Shown piece after piece: positions 6,379 to 12,157 of a DNA stretch of 12,157 nucleotides. The notes beneath the pieces were generated by a model, which was not told where the DNA came from, made no database searches, and saw only the letters and a list, made by a program, of their open reading frames with translations. The stretch lies in NCBI GenBank assembly GCA_030452275.1, contig JAKDMR010000034.1, forward strand, positions 1-12,157. Direction: 5' to 3'. The stretch is from Candidatus Nitrosocosmicus sp. GTDB lineage: Archaea > Thermoproteota > Nitrososphaeria > Nitrososphaerales > Nitrososphaeraceae. Each line of letters opens with the position of its first letter. Within the stretch, counting starts at the first letter, position 1. The position numbers were made by a program, and so were the translations under genes.

Positions 6379-6927
6379 ATGGTCTCTGAAATAACTATCG
6401 CACTGGATCTCGATTCTGTTTTAGCTGATGTGATGCAAATCTGGTTAGAAGAATATAATGCAATTTTTAATACTAAAATAAAAAAACGAGATATATCTGA
6501 TTGGCACATACATAACATACTATCGATAAGTAAACAGCAGATAACGGATTTATTCATAATGGTTTGGAAAAAAAGGTGGCAGGACATACCTCCTACTAGT
6601 AATGACCTTTCAGATGTAATAAATCAATTGCAAGACAAGGGCTTTCGAATTTCCATTATTACAAAGAGAGAGCGAGTTACAATGCCATTTGTGGCTCATT
6701 GGCTCGATCTAAACAATATACCTTTCAATGATATTGTTTTCATTTTTGATGATGTGTCAAAGAGCCATTTTCCTTTCTTTCTATTGGTTGATGATTCTCC
6801 GATCAATGCGAGGGAAGTTGTTACCCCTAAACAGATAATAATTTTTGATCAGCCTTGGAATAAATCTTTAGCATCTTACACAAGAATAAGCAAATTGAAT
6901 GAGCTAATTGACTTGGTATCGGCCTAA
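6379..6927 (+). CDS. HAD-superfamily 5'(3')-deoxyribonucleotidase-like phosphatase
   Basis: A 182-residue soluble HAD enzyme resembling the cytosolic NT5C family, which removes phosphate from (deoxy)nucleoside monophosphates. Motif I is ALDLDSVLAD (nucleophile D10 and acid/base D12). Motif II is the strand ISIITKRE (T95). Motif III/IV contributes the lysine in DDVSKSHF and the Mg-binding acids D138/D139 in LLVDDSPIN. The IA.DLD.VLAD start and the small helical cap between motifs I and II fit NT5C better than sugar phosphatases. Related archaeal proteins are usually annotated only as predicted nucleotidases, so the substrate is uncertain. It converges with a minus-strand gene, with 16 bp between the stop codons. 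Confidence 0.8.
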   Translation: MVSEITIALDLDSVLADVMQIWLEEYNAIFNTKIKKRDISDWHIHNILSISKQQITDLFIMVWKKRWQDIPPTSNDLSDVINQLQDKGFRISIITKRERVTMPFVAHWLDLNNIPFNDIVFIFDDVSKSHFPFFLLVDDSPINAREVVTPKQIIIFDQPWNKSLASYTRISKLNELIDLVSA

Positions 6928-6943
6928 CGTTTGCCCTTCCATT

Positions 6944-7237
6944 CTATCTTATTCTACTGTCCAACTCTATAAATAATCTATTTAAGGCTAATGATAGTCC
7001 GTTATAATTGCAAAGGAAATTGAAACTTTCTTCGAATTTGTCTCTATCCGAAGTTGGTTTTCCCAAATAATCTAATTCTATGTCTTCCAGATCTGTTTTC
7101 AAATAAATCACTATGGAAAATGCTTCGTCTTGATCAATATCACTTAATTTGTATTCTCTAAGCTCAATTCTCATTACCGTCCTCCCTTCGATCACAAATT
7201 TATTTTCTAGAATGACCTTCCTTCTATTTAAACTCAA
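6944..7237 (-). CDS. 97-residue protein of unknown function
   Basis: An acidic soluble protein without a recognised motif. It appears to open with two or three beta strands (KVILENKFVIEGRTVMRIELREYKL). An acidic stretch (DIDQDEAFSIVIYLKTDLEDIELDYLG) follows, then a helical C-terminal half (DKFEESFNFLCNYNGLSLALNRLFIELDSRI). There is no membrane segment or signal peptide. An internal ATG at 7174 (M22) is an alternative start, but the first 21 residues look like part of the fold. The coding character is good, and the 3' end sits 16 bp from the convergent HAD gene. No function can be inferred. Confidence 0.6.
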   Translation of the reverse strand: MSLNRRKVILENKFVIEGRTVMRIELREYKLSDIDQDEAFSIVIYLKTDLEDIELDYLGKPTSDRDKFEESFNFLCNYNGLSLALNRLFIELDSRIR

Positions 7238-7261
7238 CAGTATTGAAATGGCCCTGTTAAC

Positions 7262-7405
7262 TTAAGAGTTTAACCGAGAATAAATTTTAAACAACCTCGT
7301 ATCAAATGAACCAATTACATCAAGATTTTCTATATTTTGAGCATGATTTATGAACTTTTGTTTCGAAATAAGTCGACTTGCAGGGTAAGAGATATTGAAA
7401 ATCAT
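7262..7405 (-). CDS. possible 47-residue protein, hypothetical
   Basis: A 47-codon ATG-started frame lies in the otherwise empty 261-bp gap between the PurF-like gene and the 97-residue gene, all on the same strand. The product starts MIFNISYPASRLISKQKF and ends LFKIYSRLNS. It is basic, with no membrane helix and no known motif. An in-frame stop lies 18 nt before the ATG, so there is no longer version. A TATA-like stretch lies around 7450-7470 on this strand. A frame of this length can arise by chance in such DNA, so I give it low weight. Confidence 0.25.
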   Translation of the reverse strand: MIFNISYPASRLISKQKFINHAQNIENLDVIGSFDTRLFKIYSRLNS

Positions 7406-7498
7406 TTGAAAAATTTCCTTAAGTTAACAAAGCCATTGAAACACTATAATAACTAATATAATATTAAAGTTCTCTGTATGAGGTATATTATTGTTGAC

Positions 7499-8875
7499 TT
7501 ATTTATAATCCAAAAATCGTATCCATTCAGGAAACCATAGCTGACTTTCATGAACACCAATACCTCTCGCCAGAATCTCCGGAGAGTTATAAAATACTGA
7601 ATCAGCTCCTAATTCTAAACCTATCTTCTTATTCAGATCGTCTATATAAGATATCTTGCCAACATATTTTCTCCCAATAAGATCCTTTTGTTGGGTATAT
7701 AATCCAACTTGACGACCATCAATAGTGGGAACGTAGCTAACTACTATATCAATTTTATTAACACTTGCTTTTCTTAAATAGTAGACTGTTTCAATTACGG
7801 TACCTCCAGTTTGTATCGTTCCCTGAACGGAAAGAATATTCCTATTTTGGGTAACTGGTGTAATAATGAACTTGAGTGTCTTGCCATTGGATAATAATTT
7901 GTTCTTACTTACCTGTTCTGAATAATCTATCATTGGATCTGAATCATCATATCTGTCTTTTATTATGCCTTCAACCATTTCAAATTTTTTTCCATTATTT
8001 TTGAATCCTATGTTTAAGCCTAACGCCATTGGTCTCGTATAATCTGGTTCCGCAAAGATCATGTTAGCGTCTATGTTCTTGTTTGATAGATATTGTGCCT
8101 GAATGTTTCCAATATCCTTTCTTATAGAATAAATGCTCTTATTATTAAAAATACTTGACACATGTGACTCGCGAATAAATTCGAATGGATCCATTAAGAT
8201 TCTATTTTTATCCAGTTGTGTCAGGATATCCATACCGTACTTGGCACTCAAACGAATTAGCTGTCCTGGATTTATTTCTCTTAATTTTAAGTGGAAAAAA
8301 CTCTCGAGGTAATTCTCGGAGGTAACCATAAAAAACAATTCATTTTCATCCTTTCCTAGAAAGAGGGGTTTAAATCCTGTACTATTTCTAAAAACATAGA
8401 TTTCCTCATTAATATTTATTACATAATTTCCCCTTAAATGCCTGTCCAGAAATTCAGCTGCTTTATAAGGATCTTTTTGTGCCAATAGCAGTTCTTTGAA
8501 AATATAATGAATTTGCTGTAATGGTTCGGAATTCCTTTTTCTTATTAAAGGGTGTGTTGTCAATTTGTCCAAATCTATAAAAAATCCATCCAGAGCAAAA
8601 TTAATTCTCTCCATTCTTTTGGACTTTGGCTTTTTTTTTGAAAGATGTCCAACCGTCGTTTGCATTGGATTATTCAGCTGCTTTACGATTTTTTCATGGA
8701 TGGTATCAAATGTTGGTAATGAGCCATATCCACTGATCTCAAATTTACCTGAACCAATTTTCCAAACCGCCTTTCCACGGTGTTGGAGTAATTGCATTCC
8801 GCGAAATACTTGATAAATTATCTTTTCATTATTGACGTTCTCATCCAGTACGCACACTGCAACTATTCCACCCAT
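7499..8875 (-). CDS. PurF-like (amidophosphoribosyltransferase) paralogue, probable pseudoenzyme
   Basis: A 458-residue protein with the PurF two-domain layout. PurF makes 5-phosphoribosylamine from PRPP and glutamine in purine synthesis. Recognisable landmarks are the N-terminal GIV, QHRG (31-34), GH (76-77), FEF (231-233), EPDYTRPMALG (276-286, for PurF's PVPDSG..AA.GY), IIKDRY (304-309) and LGADSVFY (422-429). The catalytic parts are not conserved. Residue 2 is Gly (MGGIV) instead of the nucleophilic Cys. The Arg of GHxRYxT is S79, the Asn of HNG is D96, and the Asp of TDSE is N115. The PRPP loop VDDSIVRGTT has become SVQGTIQTGGT (349-359), without the DD pair. The length is near full size and the frame is intact, so it is a maintained protein with a new, perhaps regulatory, role rather than a pseudogene. 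It is divergent from the GTPase gene. Confidence 0.8.
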   Translation of the reverse strand: MGGIVAVCVLDENVNNEKIIYQVFRGMQLLQHRGKAVWKIGSGKFEISGYGSLPTFDTIHEKIVKQLNNPMQTTVGHLSKKKPKSKRMERINFALDGFFIDLDKLTTHPLIRKRNSEPLQQIHYIFKELLLAQKDPYKAAEFLDRHLRGNYVININEEIYVFRNSTGFKPLFLGKDENELFFMVTSENYLESFFHLKLREINPGQLIRLSAKYGMDILTQLDKNRILMDPFEFIRESHVSSIFNNKSIYSIRKDIGNIQAQYLSNKNIDANMIFAEPDYTRPMALGLNIGFKNNGKKFEMVEGIIKDRYDDSDPMIDYSEQVSKNKLLSNGKTLKFIITPVTQNRNILSVQGTIQTGGTVIETVYYLRKASVNKIDIVVSYVPTIDGRQVGLYTQQKDLIGRKYVGKISYIDDLNKKIGLELGADSVFYNSPEILARGIGVHESQLWFPEWIRFLDYK

Positions 8876-8891
8876 TAAAATTCAGAATTGC

Positions 8892-8911
8892 TTTATCGCT
8901 TGAACGATAAA
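8892..8911. promoter_or_regulatory. inverted repeat at the PurF-like promoter (candidate operator)
   Basis: TTTATCG (8892-8898) and CGATAAA (8905-8911) form perfect 7-bp arms around a 6-nt centre, beginning 16 bp upstream of the PurF-like ATG. On the minus strand a TATA-like GGATAAATAT lies just upstream (about 8920-8930), so the repeat would cover the transcription start. That is a usual place for an archaeal repressor. As RNA it could also form a short hairpin in the leader. Confidence 0.45.
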
Positions 8912-8970
8912 AATTTTGATATTTATCCATTTATTTGCTGTCCAATAATTTTGGTTAAAAATGCTAAAGT

Positions 8971-8980
8971 AAATATATAT
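8971..8980 (+). promoter_or_regulatory. TATA-like box for the GTPase-kae1 transcript
   Basis: AAATATATAT lies with its centre about 27-30 bp before position 9005. This predicts a transcription start near 9001-9006, close to the second candidate TTG start codon of the GTPase and downstream of the first (8985). Confidence 0.4.
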
Positions 8981-8984
8981 TCTA

Positions 8985-10205
8985 TTGTTAACTAACCTTT
9001 TAGAATTGATAATTGGCATATTGGGTAAAGCAAATGTTGGTAAATCAACATTCTTTAATGCTGCTACGGATTCATCAATACCCATTGCTAATTTTCCGTT
9101 TACTACTATTAATCCGAATATCGGCGTTGCATTTGTAAGAGTAAACTGTGTTTGTAAAGAGTTGGGTGTTTTGGATAATCCCATTACTTCTAAGTGTATT
9201 GGCGGAATAAGATATATTCCGATAAAACTAATTGACGTAGCAGGACTAGTTCCCGGTGCACACTCAGGAAGAGGTTTAGGTAATAAATTTTTAGATGACG
9301 CTCGTCAGGCTGACGTTCTTGTACATGTAATAGATATCTCAGGATCTACAGACGAAGAAGGCAGACCAGTTAATCCGGGTGAAGGAAATCCACTTTTTGA
9401 TTTGGAGTTCATAGAAGACGAATTTGATCTTTGGATCCGTTCATTAATTCTGAGAGATTGGGACAAGGTAATAAGAGAAAGTGAAAATTTAAAACAAAGG
9501 ATAGAAACTGTATTGTCCCATAGACTTTCTGGTCTATCAATTAGCGAACAATTGATCAGAAATTCCTTGGACCATATCAATTTGATCAGAAAGCCTAGCG
9601 AATGGACTGAAGAGGATTTGCTCATGTTAAGCAAACAGATACGAACACGTTCTAAACCAATTATTTTAGCAGCTAACAAAGCCGATATCTCATCATCAGA
9701 TATCAATATTGAAAAATTAAAGAAATTAAAAAGACCATTTTTCCCTACTGTATGCGAGGCTGAATTATTGTTAAGAAGAGCTTCTCATAAAAATCTCATT
9801 TATTATTTGCCTGGAGATTCAAGTTTCGAAATCAAGCAATCGGAAACACTTTCCAACAAACAGAACGAGGCTTTGGAGGTTGTTTCCAGCATATTACACA
9901 AGTTCGGCTCGACAGGGATTCAGCAAGTAATAAATCATGCTTGTTTTGAAATATTACAAAATATTGTAGTTTATCCGGTGGAGGACGAATATAAATTTAC
10001 AGACAAAAAGGGGAATGTCTTCCCTGATGCAAGAATAATTTCCAATGACTCCACTGCCAAAGATTTGGCATATTTGATTCATAATGACTTAGGAAAAGGC
10101 TTTCTTTATGCTATCGATGCAAGAACAAAACAACGAATCGGTGCTGAGCATAAGCTGAAAAATGGCGATATAATTAAGATAGTATCCACAATGAGTAGGA
10201 ATTAA
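8985..10205 (+). CDS. Obg/YchF-family GTPase with TGS domain (archaeal type)
   Basis: A 406-residue cytoplasmic GTPase of the YchF/OLA1-related COG0012 group, which associates with ribosomes. The G1/P-loop is GKANVGKS (14-21). The switch region has FPFTTINPNIG, and G3 is DVAGLV (from D84) followed by PGAHSGRGLG. G4 is NKAD (231-234), and the helical insertion is at about 130-205. The C-terminal TGS domain, about 327-402, includes KGNVFPDARIISNDSTAKDLAYLIH and LKNGDIIKIVS. Classical OLA1/YchF proteins bind ATP as well as GTP through an altered G4; here NKAD is close to canonical NKxD, supporting GTP. There is no ATG near the start. TTG at 8985 is used here, but TTG at 9006 (giving MIIGILGKANVGKS) fits the usual family start and the TATA position better. 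Its stop overlaps the kae1 start (TAATG), so translation of the two is probably coupled. Confidence 0.9.
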   Translation: MLTNLLELIIGILGKANVGKSTFFNAATDSSIPIANFPFTTINPNIGVAFVRVNCVCKELGVLDNPITSKCIGGIRYIPIKLIDVAGLVPGAHSGRGLGNKFLDDARQADVLVHVIDISGSTDEEGRPVNPGEGNPLFDLEFIEDEFDLWIRSLILRDWDKVIRESENLKQRIETVLSHRLSGLSISEQLIRNSLDHINLIRKPSEWTEEDLLMLSKQIRTRSKPIILAANKADISSSDINIEKLKKLKRPFFPTVCEAELLLRRASHKNLIYYLPGDSSFEIKQSETLSNKQNEALEVVSSILHKFGSTGIQQVINHACFEILQNIVVYPVEDEYKFTDKKGNVFPDARIISNDSTAKDLAYLIHNDLGKGFLYAIDARTKQRIGAEHKLKNGDIIKIVSTMSRN

Positions 10206-11242
10206 TGCATGTTATGTTTTGTTTAGGAATTGAGAGCACCGCTCATACGTTCGGATGTTCGATAATAGAAATTGACAAAAATAATGCCGCTGTCAGCGCA
10301 GATAAAGAGTTTATTTTGTCAGAGGTAAGGGATATCTATAAAGCATCAGCAGGATGGGGTATTCATCCGAGAGATGCATCTAAACATCATACCATGGTAG
10401 CTACCGATATCTTAAAAAAATGTCTAGAAGAAGCTGGAGTCGGTATTGAGGATATCGACATTGTTTCTTATTCTGCTGGTCCCGGATTGGGACCTTGTTT
10501 AAGAATAGGTGCTGTTGTTTCTCGATCATTGGCTTCTTTTCATAATATACCTCTAATTCCTGTAAATCACGCAGTGGGTCATATAGAATTGGGAATTAAA
10601 CTTACTAGATCTGAAAATCCATTGACATTATTAGTTTCTGGTGGACACACTATGTTACTTATTTATTATAAGAATAGATGGAGAATATTTGGAGAGACTT
10701 TGGATATTACACTAGGACAGCTTTTTGATCAAGTGGGAAGAAAAATGGGCTTTTCATCCCCATGTGGAAATAAGATCGAAGAGGTATCTTATTTATCAAA
10801 GGGTCAAAAGGTATACCCACTCCCATATATTATCAAAGGGAATGATGTATCCTTTTCGGGATTACTTAGTGCAGTTAAAACTTTGCTAAACGACAAAGAT
10901 AATGATGTCCATGACATATGTTTTTCATTGCAAGAAACAGCATTTTCCATCATCGTAGAAGCGGTCGAACGTGCATTAGCCTTTACTGGAAATAAGGAAT
11001 TTCTAATTGTTGGGGGTGTTTCAGCGAATAAGAGATTGTCCAACATGCTTGAAACCGCCTGTGATATACATAATTCTAGTTTTAATTCTTGCCCACGGAG
11101 GTTTTGTGGGGATAATGGAGCACAGATAGCATGGACTGGTGCTCAGATGTACTTAAATCGTCCATCTAGTAGCGTTAAACCCGAAAATGCATCTGTTAAT
11201 CAGTCTTGGAGATTGGATAGCGTACATATTCCATGGAGGTAA
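10205..11242 (+). CDS. kae1: Kae1, KEOPS tRNA N6-threonylcarbamoyltransferase
   Basis: Kae1 transfers the threonylcarbamoyl group from TC-AMP to A37 of ANN-decoding tRNAs (t6A), as the catalytic subunit of KEOPS with Bud32, Cgi121 and Pcc1. The 345-residue protein shows the ASKHA/TsaD motifs in order: CLGIESTAHTFG at the start, PRDASKHH, YSAGPGLGPCLRIG, and the metal-binding HAVGHIE (H122, H126). LLVSGGHT, GETLDITLGQLFD, FSGLLSAVK, VGGVSANKRL and CGDNGAQIAWTG (metal ligand D303) follow. The loop usually written PHPGGP is SSPCGN here, a local departure near the nucleotide pocket. The start overlaps the GTPase stop by one base. A second in-frame ATG at 10214 (MFCLGIEST) fits the usual family N-terminus. 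The stop codon lies 2 bp from the stop of the convergent PH-like gene. Confidence 0.96.
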   Translation: MHVMFCLGIESTAHTFGCSIIEIDKNNAAVSADKEFILSEVRDIYKASAGWGIHPRDASKHHTMVATDILKKCLEEAGVGIEDIDIVSYSAGPGLGPCLRIGAVVSRSLASFHNIPLIPVNHAVGHIELGIKLTRSENPLTLLVSGGHTMLLIYYKNRWRIFGETLDITLGQLFDQVGRKMGFSSPCGNKIEEVSYLSKGQKVYPLPYIIKGNDVSFSGLLSAVKTLLNDKDNDVHDICFSLQETAFSIIVEAVERALAFTGNKEFLIVGGVSANKRLSNMLETACDIHNSSFNSCPRRFCGDNGAQIAWTGAQMYLNRPSSSVKPENASVNQSWRLDSVHIPWR

Positions 11243-11244
11243 CT

Positions 11245-11589
11245 TCATGAATTACTTTTAGCCTGATCTTCCATCTGTAATTTAATTTCTTTAACCCAGT
11301 TACCGGGATTTAAAACTCCAAACTTGTAGGTTTTATTACTATCATTTAGTTCTATCACTAATTTTTTGATAATTCTTCCTTCAGATCTTGTTTGGGCAAT
11401 GTCCTTTAATTCAAACTCTATTTTTTCACCAAGTAGTTCTTTAGATAATGTTGCTATTCGACCTTTGGTTTTTTCAAAGGCAAGTTTTCTAGTTGTTAGA
11501 GTAAGAATTCCACTCTTCAATGTATCTTCCGAACAGTCTTCGAATAGAACATTTTTTTCATTATTTGATGAATTTGATGTTTTGTCCAT
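11245..11589 (-). CDS. small PH/GRAM-like domain protein, unknown function
   Basis: A 114-residue soluble protein. After a polar, Ser/Asn-rich start, residues about 25-105 alternate short beta strands. They run GILTLTTRKLAFEKTKG, ATLSKELLGEKIEFELKDI, IIKKLVIELND and KTYKFGVLN, and end in a helix, WVKEIKLQME. The order G.L.LT...L.F, then an acidic ELKDI, then a strand pair and C-terminal helix is typical of bacterial/archaeal PH-like or GRAM-like domains. That is a fold-level guess with no ligand implied. The gene is placed oppositely between kae1 and bud32, with its stop 2 bp from that of kae1 and its start 40 bp from bud32. Confidence 0.65.
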   Translation of the reverse strand: MDKTSNSSNNEKNVLFEDCSEDTLKSGILTLTTRKLAFEKTKGRIATLSKELLGEKIEFELKDIAQTRSEGRIIKKLVIELNDSNKTYKFGVLNPGNWVKEIKLQMEDQAKSNS

Positions 11590-11598
11590 AATTTTTAA

Positions 11599-11615
11599 AG
11601 TAATAACGTATTACT
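11599..11615. promoter_or_regulatory. 17-bp inverted repeat between the PH-like gene and bud32
   Basis: AGTAATA-ACG-TATTACT is a perfect 7-bp inverted repeat with a 3-nt centre. It lies in the 40-bp gap shared by the two divergent starts (ATG at 11589 on minus, ATG at 11630 on plus). It sits 9 bp from one start and 14 bp from the other, so a bound dimer would affect both genes. Confidence 0.45.
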
Positions 11616-11629
11616 AAAATTATCTATTG

Positions 11630-12157
11630 ATGAACGATAGTATATTATTAAAAAAAGGCGCTGAATCAGAACTGTACCTCATTGATTGGCACGGTGCTCA
11701 TGCTATTTCAAAGATTCGAATTGCTAAAGCATATCGTAATTCTTCTATAGATATTCCATTGAGGAAACGGCGAACAATTCATGAAGCTAATATTCTATCC
11801 CAAGTAAAGTTTTTTGGGATCAATACTCCTTTCATTTATTTTCTTGACATGAATAATTTTGAAATCATAATGGAATACATTGAAGGAAAAACGTTCAAAG
11901 ACTTTTTTTCCTCCGATCTTTGTATAAATCTTGGGGAAATCGTTGGAACACTTCATTGTAATAACATAATTCATGGCGATATTACCACATCCAATTTTAT
12001 TGTATCTTCAAATGGAACCATTTTTGCAATCGATTTTGGATTGTCTTTCTTCTCTGAAAGATATGAAGATAAAGCTGCAGATATCCGATTATTTAAAGAA
12101 ATATTGACTAGCTTCCATGTCGATGATTATGATATATCTTTTAAAAATTTCTATGAT
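11630..12157 (+). CDS. bud32: Bud32 KEOPS kinase/ATPase, truncated by the window edge
   Basis: An open frame from ATG 11630 continues without a stop to the edge, giving 176 residues. The family has about 200-220, so only the C-terminal tail is missing. Bud32 is a small RIO-like kinase that works as the ATPase and switch partner of Kae1. Motifs seen are the start LLKKGAESELYL, the catalytic lysine K28 (ISKIRIAKAYR), and the helix-C region RKRRTIHEANIL. The hinge is IIMEYIEGKT, the catalytic loop HGDITTSNFIV (D117), the metal-binding DFGLS (D135), and the characteristic EDKAAD. Unlike many archaea, where kae1 and bud32 are fused or adjacent, they are separate here, with a reverse-strand gene between them. 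A T-rich TTTTTAAAG at about 11592-11600 may be the promoter. Confidence 0.93.
   Translation, partial: MNDSILLKKGAESELYLIDWHGAHAISKIRIAKAYRNSSIDIPLRKRRTIHEANILSQVKFFGINTPFIYFLDMNNFEIIMEYIEGKTFKDFFSSDLCINLGEIVGTLHCNNIIHGDITTSNFIVSSNGTIFAIDFGLSFFSERYEDKAADIRLFKEILTSFHVDDYDISFKNFYD

Noticed and set aside
8882..9184. 100-codon minus-strand frame across the PurF-GTPase divergent promoter
   Set aside because: It runs antisense to the conserved P-loop region of the GTPase and across promoter elements, and its translation resembles no family.
9305..9706. 133-codon minus-strand frame inside the GTPase gene
   Set aside because: The plus strand encodes unmistakable GTPase motifs over this stretch. The antisense frame is Ser/Leu-rich with no domain.
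10740..10800. SSPCGN in place of PHPGGP in Kae1 as a sign of inactivation
   Set aside because: All metal ligands and the other catalytic motifs are intact, and the loop varies in the family, so I treat it as a local variation.

Overview
The window looks archaeal. It carries the KEOPS genes kae1 and bud32 and an archaeal-type Obg/YchF GTPase with a C-terminal TGS domain. Most starts lack a convincing Shine-Dalgarno site, and several have AT-rich TATA-like boxes about 20-30 bp upstream. The strong AT bias, the dCache histidine kinase paired with a lone receiver, many small winged-helix regulators and long AT-rich spacers fit best a soil-type ammonia-oxidising thaumarchaeon (Nitrososphaerales, perhaps Nitrosocosmicus-like). 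The lineage is an inference: no rRNA or ammonia-oxidation marker lies in the window.

Layout. Positions 1-346 hold no convincing gene. Two minus-strand genes follow: a GNAT enzyme very like glucosamine-6-phosphate N-acetyltransferase (GNA1), and downstream of it a small winged-helix regulator. After a long spacer, a plus-strand pair encodes a single-domain response regulator and a membrane dCache histidine kinase. A minus-strand group between about 4119 and 5283 encodes, in transcription order, a possible 52-residue protein, a winged-helix regulator, a Met-rich/Gly-Asp-rich one-helix membrane protein and a two-helix membrane protein. A cation diffusion facilitator (CDF) transporter and a HAD-type 5'-nucleotidase follow on the plus strand. 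A small protein of unknown function converges on the nucleotidase.

The right part centres on a 110-bp divergent promoter region at 8876-8984. Leftward runs a PurF-like protein in which the catalytic cysteine, other glutaminase residues and the PRPP loop are all altered, so it looks like a pseudoenzyme. Rightward run the YchF-type GTPase and kae1, overlapping by one base (TAATG). kae1 converges on a small PH/GRAM-like gene on the minus strand. That gene is in turn divergent from bud32, which runs off the right edge. The two KEOPS genes are therefore close together but separated by an oppositely oriented gene, with a 17-bp inverted repeat in the promoter gap before bud32.

Functional themes are t6A tRNA modification and translation-linked GTPase activity (right), metal export and nucleotide turnover (middle), and sensing plus amino-sugar metabolism (left). 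I see no mobile element, CRISPR array, tRNA or rRNA. The strongest candidates for something undescribed are the PurF-like pseudoenzyme, the GNA1-like enzyme in an archaeon, the CDF protein with an atypical second metal half-site, and the small membrane-protein/regulator cluster.
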